Of a stretch of DNA of 64,000 bases, positions 33,526 through 42,030 are shown in pieces. The stretch comes from Hyphomonadaceae bacterium. Lineage in GTDB: Bacteria > Pseudomonadota > Alphaproteobacteria > Caulobacterales > Hyphomonadaceae. Position 1 is the first letter of the stretch. Every line of letters begins with the position of its first letter. Location: NCBI GenBank assembly GCA_030697555.1, contig JAUYPV010000005.1, positions 1-64,000 on the forward strand, read 5' to 3'. The position numbers and the translations under genes are program-made. The notes beneath the pieces were generated by a model. The model was not told the origin of the DNA. It ran no database searches and worked only from the letters and a program-made list of their open reading frames with translations.

Positions 33526-34017
33526 TTAGAAATAGTCGCCGTCGGTGAGCAGGTCCCAGGCCTTGTCCGCAATGCTGCGAAAAACCGTGAGGTTGGTTTT
33601 CAGGTTCTCGCGTGTGATTCCGCCGTCGAATATCAGGTATCGGCTCAGCTTCAGCTCGTCATCCTCCGCGAAATCGGACACAGCGGCGTAGTCGATCGCC
33701 TGGATCGCCTCTGCGAGGCGCGCGCTCTTGATCGTGAAGGACGACATGATCTGCGCGCCGGTGCAGCGCAGTGGCTTCTCTGTCGCGCATTGCCGTCCGT
33801 AGATGACGTAGGACAGCCCGCCCTCGGTCTTTGCCTCGATGAAATGTATGCCATCGGAATTGGTGTCTTCGTCGGTCACCGTATCCTTGAGGTCTGCGAA
33901 TACCAACCGCAGGTCGTCAAAGGAAAAGTCGGTCATGACCGTTTGCGCGCTGGCCGGCGCGGCGATCACGGCGGCTGCGAACAGCCCCCCGGCCACAAGC
34001 AGTTTCATTTGATCCAT
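33526..34017 (-). CDS. exported YbjN-domain protein
   Basis: 163 aa with a Sec signal peptide (LLVAGGLFAAAVIAAPASAQ). The mature part has a YbjN-like fold: FSFDDLRLVFADLKDTVTDE, LSYVIYGRQC and SRYLIFDGGITRENLKTNL. YbjN proteins resemble type III chaperones, but here the domain is exported, so that role does not apply. A start three codons later (34008) is possible. Divergent from thyA. Confidence 0.7.
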   Translation of the reverse strand: MDQMKLLVAGGLFAAAVIAAPASAQTVMTDFSFDDLRLVFADLKDTVTDEDTNSDGIHFIEAKTEGGLSYVIYGRQCATEKPLRCTGAQIMSSFTIKSARLAEAIQAIDYAAVSDFAEDDELKLSRYLIFDGGITRENLKTNLTVFRSIADKAWDLLTDGDYF

Positions 34018-34153
34018 CCCCAGACTTCAGGAGCCAAATCTCGCACGAATCCCCCGTCCCCGCCATTCCGAGCAGCGCGGGCAGGGCTTGTGTTGATTGC
34101 CGGGCAGGGCGAAATCTCTGCTCATTGAGCGAATCCGCCAAAACCGGGGGCCC

Positions 34154-34963
34154 ATGCGCCAGTATCTCGATCTCCTGAAAGACATCCTCGACAACGGCGT
34201 CGACCGCGGCGACCGCACGGGCACGGGTACGCGTGGGCTGTTCGGGCGGCAGTTGCGCTTCGATCTGGCCGACGGCTTCCCGATGCTCACGACCAAGAAG
34301 CTGCATCTCCGCTCCATCATCATCGAGCTGCTCTGGTTCCTGCGCGGCGAGACCAATGTGAAATGGCTGCAGGAGCGCGGCGTCAGCATCTGGGACGAAT
34401 GGGCCGACGAAAACGGCGAACTCGGGCCCGTCTACGGCAAGCAGTGGCGAAGCTGGGCCGCGCCGGATGGCCGGACCATCGATCAGATCGAATGGGTGAA
34501 GAACGAGATCATCCAGAACCCCAACTCCCGCCGCCTGGTCGTGTCAGCCTGGAATCCGGCCGACGTCGACCAGATGGCGCTGCCGCCCTGCCACTGCCTG
34601 TTCCAGTTCTTCGTCGCGCCAAATGGAAAGAACGGGGGGAAGCTGAGCTGCCAGCTCTATCAGCGCTCGGCCGACGTTTTCCTTGGAGTGCCGTTCAACA
34701 TCGCGTCCTACGCGCTGCTGACGATCCTGATGGCGAAGGCGACAAAGCTCGAGCCGGGCGAGTTCGTGCACACCTTTGGAGACGTGCATCTCTACTCGAA
34801 TCACTTCGAGCAGGCGCGCCTGCAGATCCAGCGGACGCCACGGTCCTTGCCGCGTCTCCAGCTCAATCCCCAGAAAAGCGACCTGTTCGGGTGGGATTAC
34901 GAAGATTTCACGCTGACCGACTATGCACCCGACGCGCACATCAAGGCGCCAGTGGCGGTCTAG
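34154..34963 (+). CDS. thyA: thymidylate synthase
   Basis: Converts dUMP to dTMP with methylene-tetrahydrofolate. The 269 aa include R-rich loop [19 protein letters not shown], folate-loop [20 protein letters not shown], catalytic Cys in [13 protein letters not shown] and [20 protein letters not shown]. Start ATG 34154, the first in frame after a stop-free but atypical stretch. Works with the dihydrofolate reductase encoded at 36477. Confidence 0.97.
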   Translation: MRQYLDLLKDILDNGVDRGDRTGTGTRGLFGRQLRFDLADGFPMLTTKKLHLRSIIIELLWFLRGETNVKWLQERGVSIWDEWADENGELGPVYGKQWRSWAAPDGRTIDQIEWVKNEIIQNPNSRRLVVSAWNPADVDQMALPPCHCLFQFFVAPNGKNGGKLSCQLYQRSADVFLGVPFNIASYALLTILMAKATKLEPGEFVHTFGDVHLYSNHFEQARLQIQRTPRSLPRLQLNPQKSDLFGWDYEDFTLTDYAPDAHIKAPVAV

Positions 34964-35252
34964 GCTTTCCAGCAAGCCGCTTCGCGCTTGCGGCAGGCGC
35001 GCCATCGCGACTCCCAAATGGATTCAAGGCCGTCCATCGACGCAACGTTCGCGAGCGGAATCTCGCGCCCGCGCGGTGCTTCGCGCGTTGCGATCAGACT
35101 GCAGATACCGGCGTTAAGGTCTGATCAACCAAGCTGTAGAAATCGCAATGATTCAACATCTTGTGCTTTTGCACGCGGCGGACGAATAACCAGCGCCGCC
35201 CGGAAATTAATCTGCCCGAGGCGGATTGCGATCCGTCGGAGGGATCTGTCCT

Positions 35253-35522
35253 ATGTCGTTCAAACTGACCTTTGCTGTGGCCGCTGCTGCCGCTGCTGCC
35301 GCTGCTCTCGCTCTCGCCGCCTGCTCGCCGTCTGAGCCGGTTGCCACCACCACTGAAACCACGACCACGGAAACCGTTGCGCCTGCCGCCGCTGATCCGG
35401 CTGCGACGACGACGACGACTGAGTCGACGACCACCACCGTGACCGACCCGGCCGCCGCTCCGGCTGCGACCGACCCGGCTGCCGCTCCGGCTGCCCCGGC
35501 CGCTCCGGCCGAAACGCACTAG
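35253..35522 (+). CDS. low-complexity Thr/Ala/Pro lipoprotein
   Basis: 89 aa from ATG 35253 with GGAGGGA upstream. A poly-Ala signal ending LALAAC-SPSEP marks a lipoprotein. The mature 65 residues consist only of Ala, Thr, Pro, Val, Glu, Asp and a few others, with TTTETTTTE, TTTTTESTTTT and DPAAAPAATDPAAAPAAPAA repeats. Probably an outer-membrane or cell-surface tether with unstructured tail. A clear terminator follows. Confidence 0.7.
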   Translation: MSFKLTFAVAAAAAAAAALALAACSPSEPVATTTETTTTETVAPAAADPAATTTTTESTTTTVTDPAAAPAATDPAAAPAAPAAPAETH

Positions 35523-35551
35523 CGAACTCTCGCTCTAGCGAGCGGCGAAAG

Positions 35552-35577
35552 GGCGGCCCCAACGGGCCGCCTTTTTT
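35552..35577 (+). terminator. rho-independent terminator
   Basis: GGCGGCCC (35552-35559), loop CAAC, GGGCCGCC (35564-35571), then TTTTTT. Ends the lipoprotein message 30 bases after its stop. Confidence 0.9.
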
Positions 35578-35586
35578 GTTTTTCGG

Positions 35587-36276
35587 CTACGCCGCGGCGG
35601 GGTCGACAGTGCCGCGCTCTTCGCGCCGGCGGATCATGTACGAGACGACCACCGCGCCGATCATCTTGCCGAGGATGAAGAAGAGCCAGTTGGCGAGATT
35701 GAGCTGGCTGCCCGGCTCGGCGAGCCCGGCCATCGATTGCGCCAGGTCCGCGCCATAGAGAAACACCGTGGTGTCGACCGGGGCGGCTGCGGCGCTCGAC
35801 AACAGGATCCGCGTCGACAGCCGGTATTTGGTGAAAGTGAAGAGCACCCAGTCGATCGATTCCGAGATCGCGAACGCCATCGCCGACGCCAGCGCGATCA
35901 CCGGCCAGGAATAGTAGAACGACCACGCAATGGCGAGCGCCATCAGGATCAGCACGCGATGGCCCATCTCGCGCTGCACGAAATCCCGCACCACGAACAC
36001 CATGCCGGTTGCGACAGTGAGCGGATTGAAGACGATCTTGTGCGCTGTCCCGAAGATCGGGCCGAGCGCCTCCGTGAGATCGGCGGTTGGAATATCCGGC
36101 CGGCCGAATGTCCAGTTGAGGAACGGGATCAGCGCGACGTAGACGAACGCCCACGCACGGCCCTTGAGATACCAGATCAGCACCCCCGTCGCGACCAGCC
36201 CGACAAGCACCAGCGGCAGGTGCGCCGGGTCGCGATAGGCGACCGCCCCGATGATTTCATTCCAGACGGATTCCAT
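35587..36276 (-). CDS. VUT-family (queuosine-precursor-type) transporter
   Basis: 229-aa integral membrane protein from ATG 36274-36276. About six TM segments; the family motif is MAFAISESIDWVLFTFTKYR, with GMVFVVRDFVQREMGHRVL before it and LFFILGKMIGAVVVSYMIRR at the end. The related YhhQ imports preQ0/preQ1; members of the wider DUF165 family were first called vitamin uptake transporters. A longer frame upstream is made by intergenic 12-base repeats and is not used. Confidence 0.85.
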   Translation of the reverse strand: MESVWNEIIGAVAYRDPAHLPLVLVGLVATGVLIWYLKGRAWAFVYVALIPFLNWTFGRPDIPTADLTEALGPIFGTAHKIVFNPLTVATGMVFVVRDFVQREMGHRVLILMALAIAWSFYYSWPVIALASAMAFAISESIDWVLFTFTKYRLSTRILLSSAAAAPVDTTVFLYGADLAQSMAGLAEPGSQLNLANWLFFILGKMIGAVVVSYMIRRREERGTVDPAAA

Positions 36277-36319
36277 ACCCGACCCGCTCCGAACACGTGT
36301 TCGGGCCGCTTGCCCGAAA

Positions 36320-36350
36320 CACTTGCCCAGACACTTGCCCAGGCACTTGC
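36320..36350. repeat. 12-base tandem repeat
   Basis: CACTTGCCCAGA at 36320-36331, CACTTGCCCAGG at 36332-36343 and a third partial CACTTGC at 36344-36350, in the gap between the VUT transporter and folA. Confidence 0.6.
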
Positions 36351-36476
36351 AATGCCAGCCAAACGGGAGTTCGACTGCGCCGTCCCAGCGCCCCAATACC
36401 CCGATTGCTCGCGAATACAGAGTCCCTTGTGCCGTCTTCAGCATTTCCAATTCTCAATGACCGGATTGGCGTCAGG

Positions 36477-36974
36477 ATGGTCGCCGCCATCGGGCGCCGT
36501 GGCGAGCTGGGGTTCGGCAACCGGCTGCTGTTCCGGCTCAAGGCCGACATGGCGAATTTCCGCAGGATCACCGCGAAGACCCCGCTCGTCATGGGACGCA
36601 AGACCTGGGAAAGCTTCCCGAAGCGCCCGTTGCCGGGACGCCCCAATATCGTCGCCACTCGCAATCTCGACCTTAAGGCGCCGGGCGCCTTCGTGTTCTC
36701 TTCGCTTCCGCCAGCCATCGCTGCCGCGCGGGCGATGGCTGCACAGGCCGGCATTGCAGAGGTCTCGATCATCGGCGGGGCGGAAATCTACGCGGCCGGT
36801 CTCGAGATCGCGACGCACATGACGCTGACCGAGGTTGAGGCGGAGCAGGAAGCGGACGTGTTCTTTCCGCAGTTCGACCGCAAGGCGTGGCGCGAGATGT
36901 CTGCAGTCAGGGTGGAAATGGATGCCGACAACGAAGAGGCATTCGTGATCCGTGAGCTTGAGCGGCGGGTTTGA
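36477..36974 (+). CDS. folA: dihydrofolate reductase, divergent active site
   Basis: 165 aa from ATG 36477. Family motifs: MVAAIGRRGELGFGNRLLF, LVMGRKTWESFPKRPLPGRP, EVSIIGGAEIYAAGLE and ADVFFPQFDRKAW. Where most bacterial enzymes have N-x-(L/M)-P-W before the catalytic acid, this protein has NRLLFRLKAD: Pro and Trp (E. coli P21/W22) are Leu and Phe, and the following Pro is Lys; the acid (E. coli D27) is kept. Upstream in-frame residues are not DHFR-like. The SMP-30 gene starts 20 bases downstream, probably same operon. Confidence 0.88.
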   Translation: MVAAIGRRGELGFGNRLLFRLKADMANFRRITAKTPLVMGRKTWESFPKRPLPGRPNIVATRNLDLKAPGAFVFSSLPPAIAAARAMAAQAGIAEVSIIGGAEIYAAGLEIATHMTLTEVEAEQEADVFFPQFDRKAWREMSAVRVEMDADNEEAFVIRELERRV

Positions 36975-36994
36975 GGGCAGGGCGGGATCGGATC

Positions 36995-37906
36995 ATGGAT
37001 TTCGAGATCACCAATGAAGGCCTCGGCTTCCCGGAAGGCCCTATCGCAATGGACGATGGGTCGGTGATCCTGGTCGAGATCAAGCGCCGCACGCTGACGC
37101 GCTGCTGGAAGGGAAAATCGGAAGTCATCGCCAGCCTCGGCGGCGGTCCCAACGGCGCGGCCATTGGCCCCGACGGCGCCGTCTATGTCTGCAACAATGG
37201 CGGCTTCAACTATATCGAGCGCAACGGCCTCACGATTCCGGTCGGCATTTCGTTGGATTATTCCGGTGGCCGTATCGAACGGGTCGATCTCAATACGGGA
37301 AAGGTCGAACGGGTCTACGATACCTGCGGCGACTTCCCGCTGCGCGGGCCCAACGACCTCGTCTTCGACAAGTCGGGCGGCATGTGGTTCACCGACTACG
37401 GCAAGGAAATGCACCGCCAGCGCGACAAGAGCGGCTTCTACTATGCCCGGCCCGACGGCTCGAAGATCGTCGAACGCTATTTCGGCTCATCCGGCTACAA
37501 CGGCATCGGCCTCTCGCCTGACGAAAAGACGGTCTATGTCGCCGAGACGAGCGCCGGCCGCCTCGTCGCCTTCGACATTACCGGCCCCGGCGAAATCAGG
37601 AAGCAGGGCGGACGTTTCCCGGGCCGCATCATCGCCACCATGCAGGGCGACCCGCTGGAGTATTTCGACAGCCTCGCGGTCACCGCATCCGGCAAGGTCT
37701 GCGTCGCCACGCTGATCGCGCCCGGCATCACCTCGATCGCGCCGGACGGCGCCTACACAAAGATCGAAACGCCCGACATCTTCACCACCAACATCTGCTT
37801 CGGCGGTAAAGACATGAAGGACGCGTGGATCACCCTGTCTGGCGGCGGAACGCTGGCGAAGTGCCGCTGGAGCGAGCTGGGCCTGCGGCTCAACTTCAAC
37901 CGCTAG
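36995..37906 (+). CDS. SMP-30/gluconolactonase family protein
   Basis: 303-aa six-bladed beta-propeller. Metal ligands sit in GLGFPEGPIAMDDGS (Glu), VYVCNNGGFNYIERNG, PLRGPNDLVFDKSGGMWFTD (Asn) and YFDSLAVTASGKVCVA (Asp-Ser). Lactonase activity on sugar lactones is expected for the family; no sugar-oxidation genes are adjacent. No signal peptide, so cytosolic. Confidence 0.9.
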   Translation: MDFEITNEGLGFPEGPIAMDDGSVILVEIKRRTLTRCWKGKSEVIASLGGGPNGAAIGPDGAVYVCNNGGFNYIERNGLTIPVGISLDYSGGRIERVDLNTGKVERVYDTCGDFPLRGPNDLVFDKSGGMWFTDYGKEMHRQRDKSGFYYARPDGSKIVERYFGSSGYNGIGLSPDEKTVYVAETSAGRLVAFDITGPGEIRKQGGRFPGRIIATMQGDPLEYFDSLAVTASGKVCVATLIAPGITSIAPDGAYTKIETPDIFTTNICFGGKDMKDAWITLSGGGTLAKCRWSELGLRLNFNR

Positions 37907-37918
37907 GCGCTGCGCGCT

Positions 37919-37987
37919 GGGAGTAGGGAATAGGGAGTGGCGTTCGAGGCGAGAACTTCGCCATGCTATTCTCCATTCCCTACTCCC
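37919..37987. repeat. dispersed GGGAGTAGGGAAT repeat, copy 2 (perfect hairpin)
   Basis: GGGAGTAGGGAAT at 37919-37931 and its exact reverse complement ATTCCCTACTCCC at 37975-37987 can form a 13-pair stem around a 43-base loop. It lies in the 261-base gap between the SMP-30 gene and the protease gene; the same 13-mer occurs twice near 29.5 kb. Confidence 0.65.
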
Positions 37988-38167
37988 CATTCCCTGCAAC
38001 GCACGGCGTTGTGAAGCTTTTCCGCCGTCATTGTTCCGCAATTGAGAGGCAGCGTCCGGAATGGGACGGCGGCCGAATGGCCCTTGTCCTTGCGGACGGC
38101 CGGCTTTTTCGCCAGTGTCCAAAGGCTGAAAACCGGGGAAAACAGCCCCGACGGGAGTTCGTTTCGC

Positions 38168-39631
38168 ATGTTGTCCACGCGGTCCATCAAGGGACGCTTC
38201 GCCGCCACCATCCTGGGCGCCGCCGCAGTTTTCGGCATGGCCACCGCCATACCGGCGCCCGCCCTGGCCCAGCAGCCGATCGATCGGCCGGGCCTCTCAG
38301 GCGAGGATTTCTCCGCCCTGGCCAAGCGCCTGATGCCCTCGGTGGTCAACATCTCGACCCGCCAGACCGTGGCGCGCGGCGATGGCCTGCCGGCTTACGG
38401 CCCTAACTCCCCTCTCAACGAGTTCAACGATCTGCTTGGCCGCGGCGGCCGTGAAGGCATGCGCCGGCAGTCTTCGCTCGGCTCAGGCTTCATCACCGAT
38501 GCGACGGGCTTCGTCGTCACCAATAACCACGTCATCGAAGGCGCGGACGAAATCGACGTGATCCTGTCGGATGGCACCGTGCTCTCAGCGAAGCTTGTCG
38601 GCGCCGACGAGGACGTCGACCTCGCCCTCCTGAAAGTGACGCCGCGCACGCCGTTGACGCCCGTGCCTTGGGCCAACTCGGATGCGGCCGAAGTCGGCCA
38701 ATGGGCGATGGCGATCGGTAACCCGTTCGGCCTCGGCGGCACGGTGACCGTCGGCATCATCTCGGCCCGCAACCGCGACATCAGCGCGGGCTCCTTCGAC
38801 GACTTCATCCAGACCGACGCCGCCATCAACAAGGGCAACTCGGGCGGACCGCTGTTCAACCTCAAGGGCGAAGTCATCGGCATCAACACCGCCATCATCT
38901 CGCCTGGCGAAGCCGGTGGTTCGGTCGGCGTCGGCTTCTCGGTGCCCGCGAACTTCGCCAAAGTCGTGGTGAATCAGCTCAAGCAATACGGCTCGGCGCG
39001 CCGCGGCACGATGGGCCTCATGGTCCGCTCGGTCGATCAGGCGATAGCCGAAGCCTACGGCCTCAAGACGCCGCAGGGCGCCATCGTCACGTCGGTGGCC
39101 AAGGGCGGCGCCGCTGAAGCTGCCGGCCTCAAGGTCGGCGACCTCATCACCACGCTCAACAACCAGCAGATCAAGGAAAGCCGCGACCTCTTCCGCATCA
39201 TGGGCGTGACCCAGGTCGGCGCGCAGGTCAGCATCCGCTACCGCCGCAACGGCAAGGACGGCACGGCTTCGCTGAAACTGACTGCGGCGTCCACCGAGAC
39301 CGCGGCCAACAAGCCCGGCGAAAGCGAAACGGCCAAGGCGCTGTCCAACCTGCTGGGCGTGAAGTTCAAGCCGATCGAGGATGTCGACCGCCGCCGGCGC
39401 GGCATTCCTAACTCCGTGCGAGGCGTCATCGTCCAGTCGATCGAGACCGGCTCCGATGCACTGGGCAAGGTCCAGCTCGGCTCGGTAGTGACCGAAGTGA
39501 ACTTTCAGCCGGTGTCCTCGCCCGAACAGGCAATAGCCGCCGCCGAAGCCGCCAAGCGCGCCGGCAAGCCCGTGCTCCTGCAGATCTGGGATCCGGGCGA
39601 AGTCACTTACGTGGCCGTGCGGCCGCGCTGA
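38168..39631 (+). CDS. DegP/HtrA-type periplasmic serine protease
   Basis: 487 aa from ATG 38168. Signal peptide to about AIPAPALAQQ. Trypsin-like domain with catalytic H121 (TNNHVIEGADE), D151 (DEDVDLALLKV) and S225 (NKGNSGGPLFN). Then PDZ1 (GTMGLMVRSVDQAIAEAYGL, AKGGAAEAAGLKVGDLI) and PDZ2 (IPNSVRGVIVQSIETGSDAL). This Do/DegQ layout degrades or refolds misfolded envelope proteins. A longer in-frame start at 38042 lacks signal-peptide character. Confidence 0.95.
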   Translation: MLSTRSIKGRFAATILGAAAVFGMATAIPAPALAQQPIDRPGLSGEDFSALAKRLMPSVVNISTRQTVARGDGLPAYGPNSPLNEFNDLLGRGGREGMRRQSSLGSGFITDATGFVVTNNHVIEGADEIDVILSDGTVLSAKLVGADEDVDLALLKVTPRTPLTPVPWANSDAAEVGQWAMAIGNPFGLGGTVTVGIISARNRDISAGSFDDFIQTDAAINKGNSGGPLFNLKGEVIGINTAIISPGEAGGSVGVGFSVPANFAKVVVNQLKQYGSARRGTMGLMVRSVDQAIAEAYGLKTPQGAIVTSVAKGGAAEAAGLKVGDLITTLNNQQIKESRDLFRIMGVTQVGAQVSIRYRRNGKDGTASLKLTAASTETAANKPGESETAKALSNLLGVKFKPIEDVDRRRRGIPNSVRGVIVQSIETGSDALGKVQLGSVVTEVNFQPVSSPEQAIAAAEAAKRAGKPVLLQIWDPGEVTYVAVRPR

Positions 39632-39684
39632 CCGCGCAGCGGTCAGGAAGTGGCGAATAGTTGGAATTTATCGAAGCGATCGAA

Positions 39685-40053
39685 CTAGCTTCTTAGGATC
39701 TTCTCCATCGCCTTCCCCTTGGCGAGTTCGTCGATCAGTTTATCCAGATAGCGGATTTCCTGCATTAGCGGCTCTTCGATGTCTTCCACCCGGATGCCGC
39801 AGATCACGCCGGTGATCAGGCTTCGCGATGGATTCATCTTCGGCGCCGTCCCGTAGAACGTCTCGAGGTCAGTCTTCTTCTTGAGATGAGCATCGAACTG
39901 CTTCTGGGTGTAGCCGGTCAGCCAGCGGATGATTTGATCAACCTCGGCTTTCGTGCGCCCCTTTTTCTCGGCCTTGGCGACATAGTGAGGATAAACGCTC
40001 GCAAAGCTGTACGCGTAGACGCGTTGCAGCGTTTTGGTGTCTTGCTTCCCCAT
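39685..40053 (-). CDS. DUF2200 family protein
   Basis: 122 aa from ATG 40051-40053. The family pattern is complete: [60 protein letters not shown] and [20 protein letters not shown]. Helical cytosolic protein of unknown function, widespread in bacteria. It lies between the protease and serB on the serB strand, 75 bases after the serB stop would be reached in the other order. Confidence 0.9.
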   Translation of the reverse strand: MGKQDTKTLQRVYAYSFASVYPHYVAKAEKKGRTKAEVDQIIRWLTGYTQKQFDAHLKKKTDLETFYGTAPKMNPSRSLITGVICGIRVEDIEEPLMQEIRYLDKLIDELAKGKAMEKILRS

Positions 40054-40128
40054 GGCGTCTCCAATCCAGTCCGTGCCGCCGCACCTCGAAGGAGGTGTAG
40101 AGAATAGTCGCGCGCGAAACACCGCTCG

Positions 40129-41007
40129 CTATCCCTGAACCAAAACCTCTTCTTCTCGATAGCCCTGGAAGAATAGCGCGGCCGTCAGGTCTGTATACTC
40201 GATACGCGCCAGCGTTTCGGCGGCGACGATAGGCTTGGCTTTATAAGCGATGCCAAGCCCGGCGGCGCGGATCATGTCGAGGTCATTGGCGCCGTCGCCA
40301 ATCGCCACTGCGTCTGCGGGCATCGCGCCCATTGCCACCGACTCTTCCTTCAGTGCAGCAAGCTTGGCTTCGCGCCCGAGGATAGGTTGCCCCACCGCGC
40401 CCGTCAGCGTCTTGCCATCGTCGATCAGCGTGTTGGCGCGGTCGGTATCGAAACCCGCCGCTGCCGCCACTCGCGACGTGAAATAGCGGAAGCCGCCGGA
40501 CACCAGCACGCAGCGCGCGCCATTCGCCTTCATCGTCGCCGTCAGCGCCGCTGCACCAGGGTTCAGCGTCACACGCTGCGCGTAGCAGGCTTCGAGCGCC
40601 GAAAGATCGAGCCCTTTCAGCATCGCGACGCGTTCCGTCAGCGCCGAGGCAAAATCGAGTTCGCCGCGCATGGCGCGTTCGGTGATGGCGGAAACCTGCG
40701 CCTTCAATCCGGCGAAGTCGGCCAGTTCGTCGAGGCATTCCTGCCCGATGATGGTGGAATCCATGTCCGAGATGAGCAGTTTCTTGCGCCGGTTCTCGTG
40801 TGGCGTGATCGCCCAGTCGGCCTTTGCCGCGGCCGCTTCGGTCTCGAGAAACTTCACGAACTCAGCGCGATGCTTGACGTCGATCTCACGCTCGGCCACG
40901 CACCAGTGGCGGCCCCGCTCCACGGCCGCGCCAAGCCCGCCGGGAACGGCGTTCGCGAGTCGGCCAGCGCTGGCGTCGCGGGTGACGAGGGTGAGGATGA
41001 GGATCAT
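40129..41007 (-). CDS. serB: phosphoserine phosphatase
   Basis: Last step of serine synthesis. 292 aa: a short N-terminal regulatory domain (1-75), then HAD motifs LLISDMDSTIIGQECLDELA, RCVLVSGGFRYFTSRVAAAA and AVAIGDGANDLDMIRAAGLG. Start ATG 41005-41007, divergent from miaA with an 81-base shared promoter gap, as in many Alphaproteobacteria. Confidence 0.95.
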   Translation of the reverse strand: MILILTLVTRDASAGRLANAVPGGLGAAVERGRHWCVAEREIDVKHRAEFVKFLETEAAAAKADWAITPHENRRKKLLISDMDSTIIGQECLDELADFAGLKAQVSAITERAMRGELDFASALTERVAMLKGLDLSALEACYAQRVTLNPGAAALTATMKANGARCVLVSGGFRYFTSRVAAAAGFDTDRANTLIDDGKTLTGAVGQPILGREAKLAALKEESVAMGAMPADAVAIGDGANDLDMIRAAGLGIAYKAKPIVAAETLARIEYTDLTAALFFQGYREEEVLVQG

Positions 41008-41088
41008 AAGCGCTGGAGGTTGGGGCGGGTTGAATGCGCTGTAGCGGCGCGGCGCCCGCGAGTAAACTGTGAGGCGTAAACCAGGGCC

Positions 41089-42018
41089 ATGCGGCCAGCA
41101 CTTCTGATCCATGGGCCGACGGCCAGCGGCAAGACGCGGTTGGCCATCGCGCTGGCCAAAAAGCTGGACGGCGAGGTCATCAACGCCGACGCCATGCAGG
41201 TCTATCGCGACCTCAACGTGCTGACGGCCCGGCCCGACGCGGAGGAGCTGGGCCAGGCAACCCACCATATGTTCGGCCATATCGATGCGTCGGTCCGCTA
41301 TTCGGCCGGCGCCTGGGCGAAGGAGGCCGGCAGCCTCATCGCCAGCCTGCGCGCGGCGGACCGCGTGCCGATCGTTGTCGGCGGCACAGGCCTCTACCTG
41401 ATGGCGCTGACCGACGGCCTCTCCGAAATCCCGCCGATACCCGAAGCGGCGAGGACCGAAGCGCGCGCGCGGGTGCGGGCGGACGTGGGCGCCGCCTACG
41501 GCGAACTGGTGCGTGTGGATGCAAAGGCGGCGGAACGCGTCGAGGCGAACGACCGCCAACGCATAGCTCGCGCGCTGGAGGTATGGGCCGCGACGGGCCG
41601 CCCCATGTCGAGCTTCCACGGCGAACAGGCGCCGGTGCTGAAGGCAGGGGAGTGGACAGGCGTGACGCTGACGCCGCCGCGCGAGGCGCTCTACGACCGC
41701 ATCAACGCGCGCGTCGAGAAGATGATGAAGCTTGGCGCGCTGGAAGAAGCGCGCGCGCTCTGGTCGCGCAAGCTGGACCCGGAACTGCCCGCAATGCGCG
41801 CCCACGGCATGCCCGGCTTCGCAGAACACTTCGCCGGCCGCTTGTCGCTGGAAGAGGCGGTCGAACGCTGCAAGCGCGACACACGCCGCTATGCCAAGCG
41901 CCAGATGACCTGGATCGCCCACCAGTTCACCACCTGGACGCGCGTACCCTCGGAGGCGCTGGACGTGCGAACGCGCGTGTGCGGCGAGCTTTATCGGGAG
42001 GCGGTCGAAGCGGTCTAG
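41089..42018 (+). CDS. miaA: tRNA dimethylallyltransferase MiaA
   Basis: Adds the isopentenyl group to A37 of tRNAs reading UNN codons, including the tRNA-Leu(CAA) in this window. 309 aa: P-loop LLIHGPTASGKTRLAIALAK, NADAMQVYRDLNVLTARP, PIVVGGTGLYLMALTDGL, ANDRQRIARALEV and late RYAKRQMTWIAHQF. Its substrate DMAPP derives from the pathway of ispG. Confidence 0.96.
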   Translation: MRPALLIHGPTASGKTRLAIALAKKLDGEVINADAMQVYRDLNVLTARPDAEELGQATHHMFGHIDASVRYSAGAWAKEAGSLIASLRAADRVPIVVGGTGLYLMALTDGLSEIPPIPEAARTEARARVRADVGAAYGELVRVDAKAAERVEANDRQRIARALEVWAATGRPMSSFHGEQAPVLKAGEWTGVTLTPPREALYDRINARVEKMMKLGALEEARALWSRKLDPELPAMRAHGMPGFAEHFAGRLSLEEAVERCKRDTRRYAKRQMTWIAHQFTTWTRVPSEALDVRTRVCGELYREAVEAV

Positions 42019-42030
42019 GTGCGCGGCGGA

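Noticed and set aside
34964-35252. Gene in the thyA/lipoprotein gap
   Set aside because: Frames there are short or antisense-like with no ribosome site; nothing supportable.
36277-36450. N-terminal extension of the VUT transporter
   Set aside because: Encoded by 12-base intergenic repeats giving KCLGKCLGKC; the family starts at the ATG at 36276.
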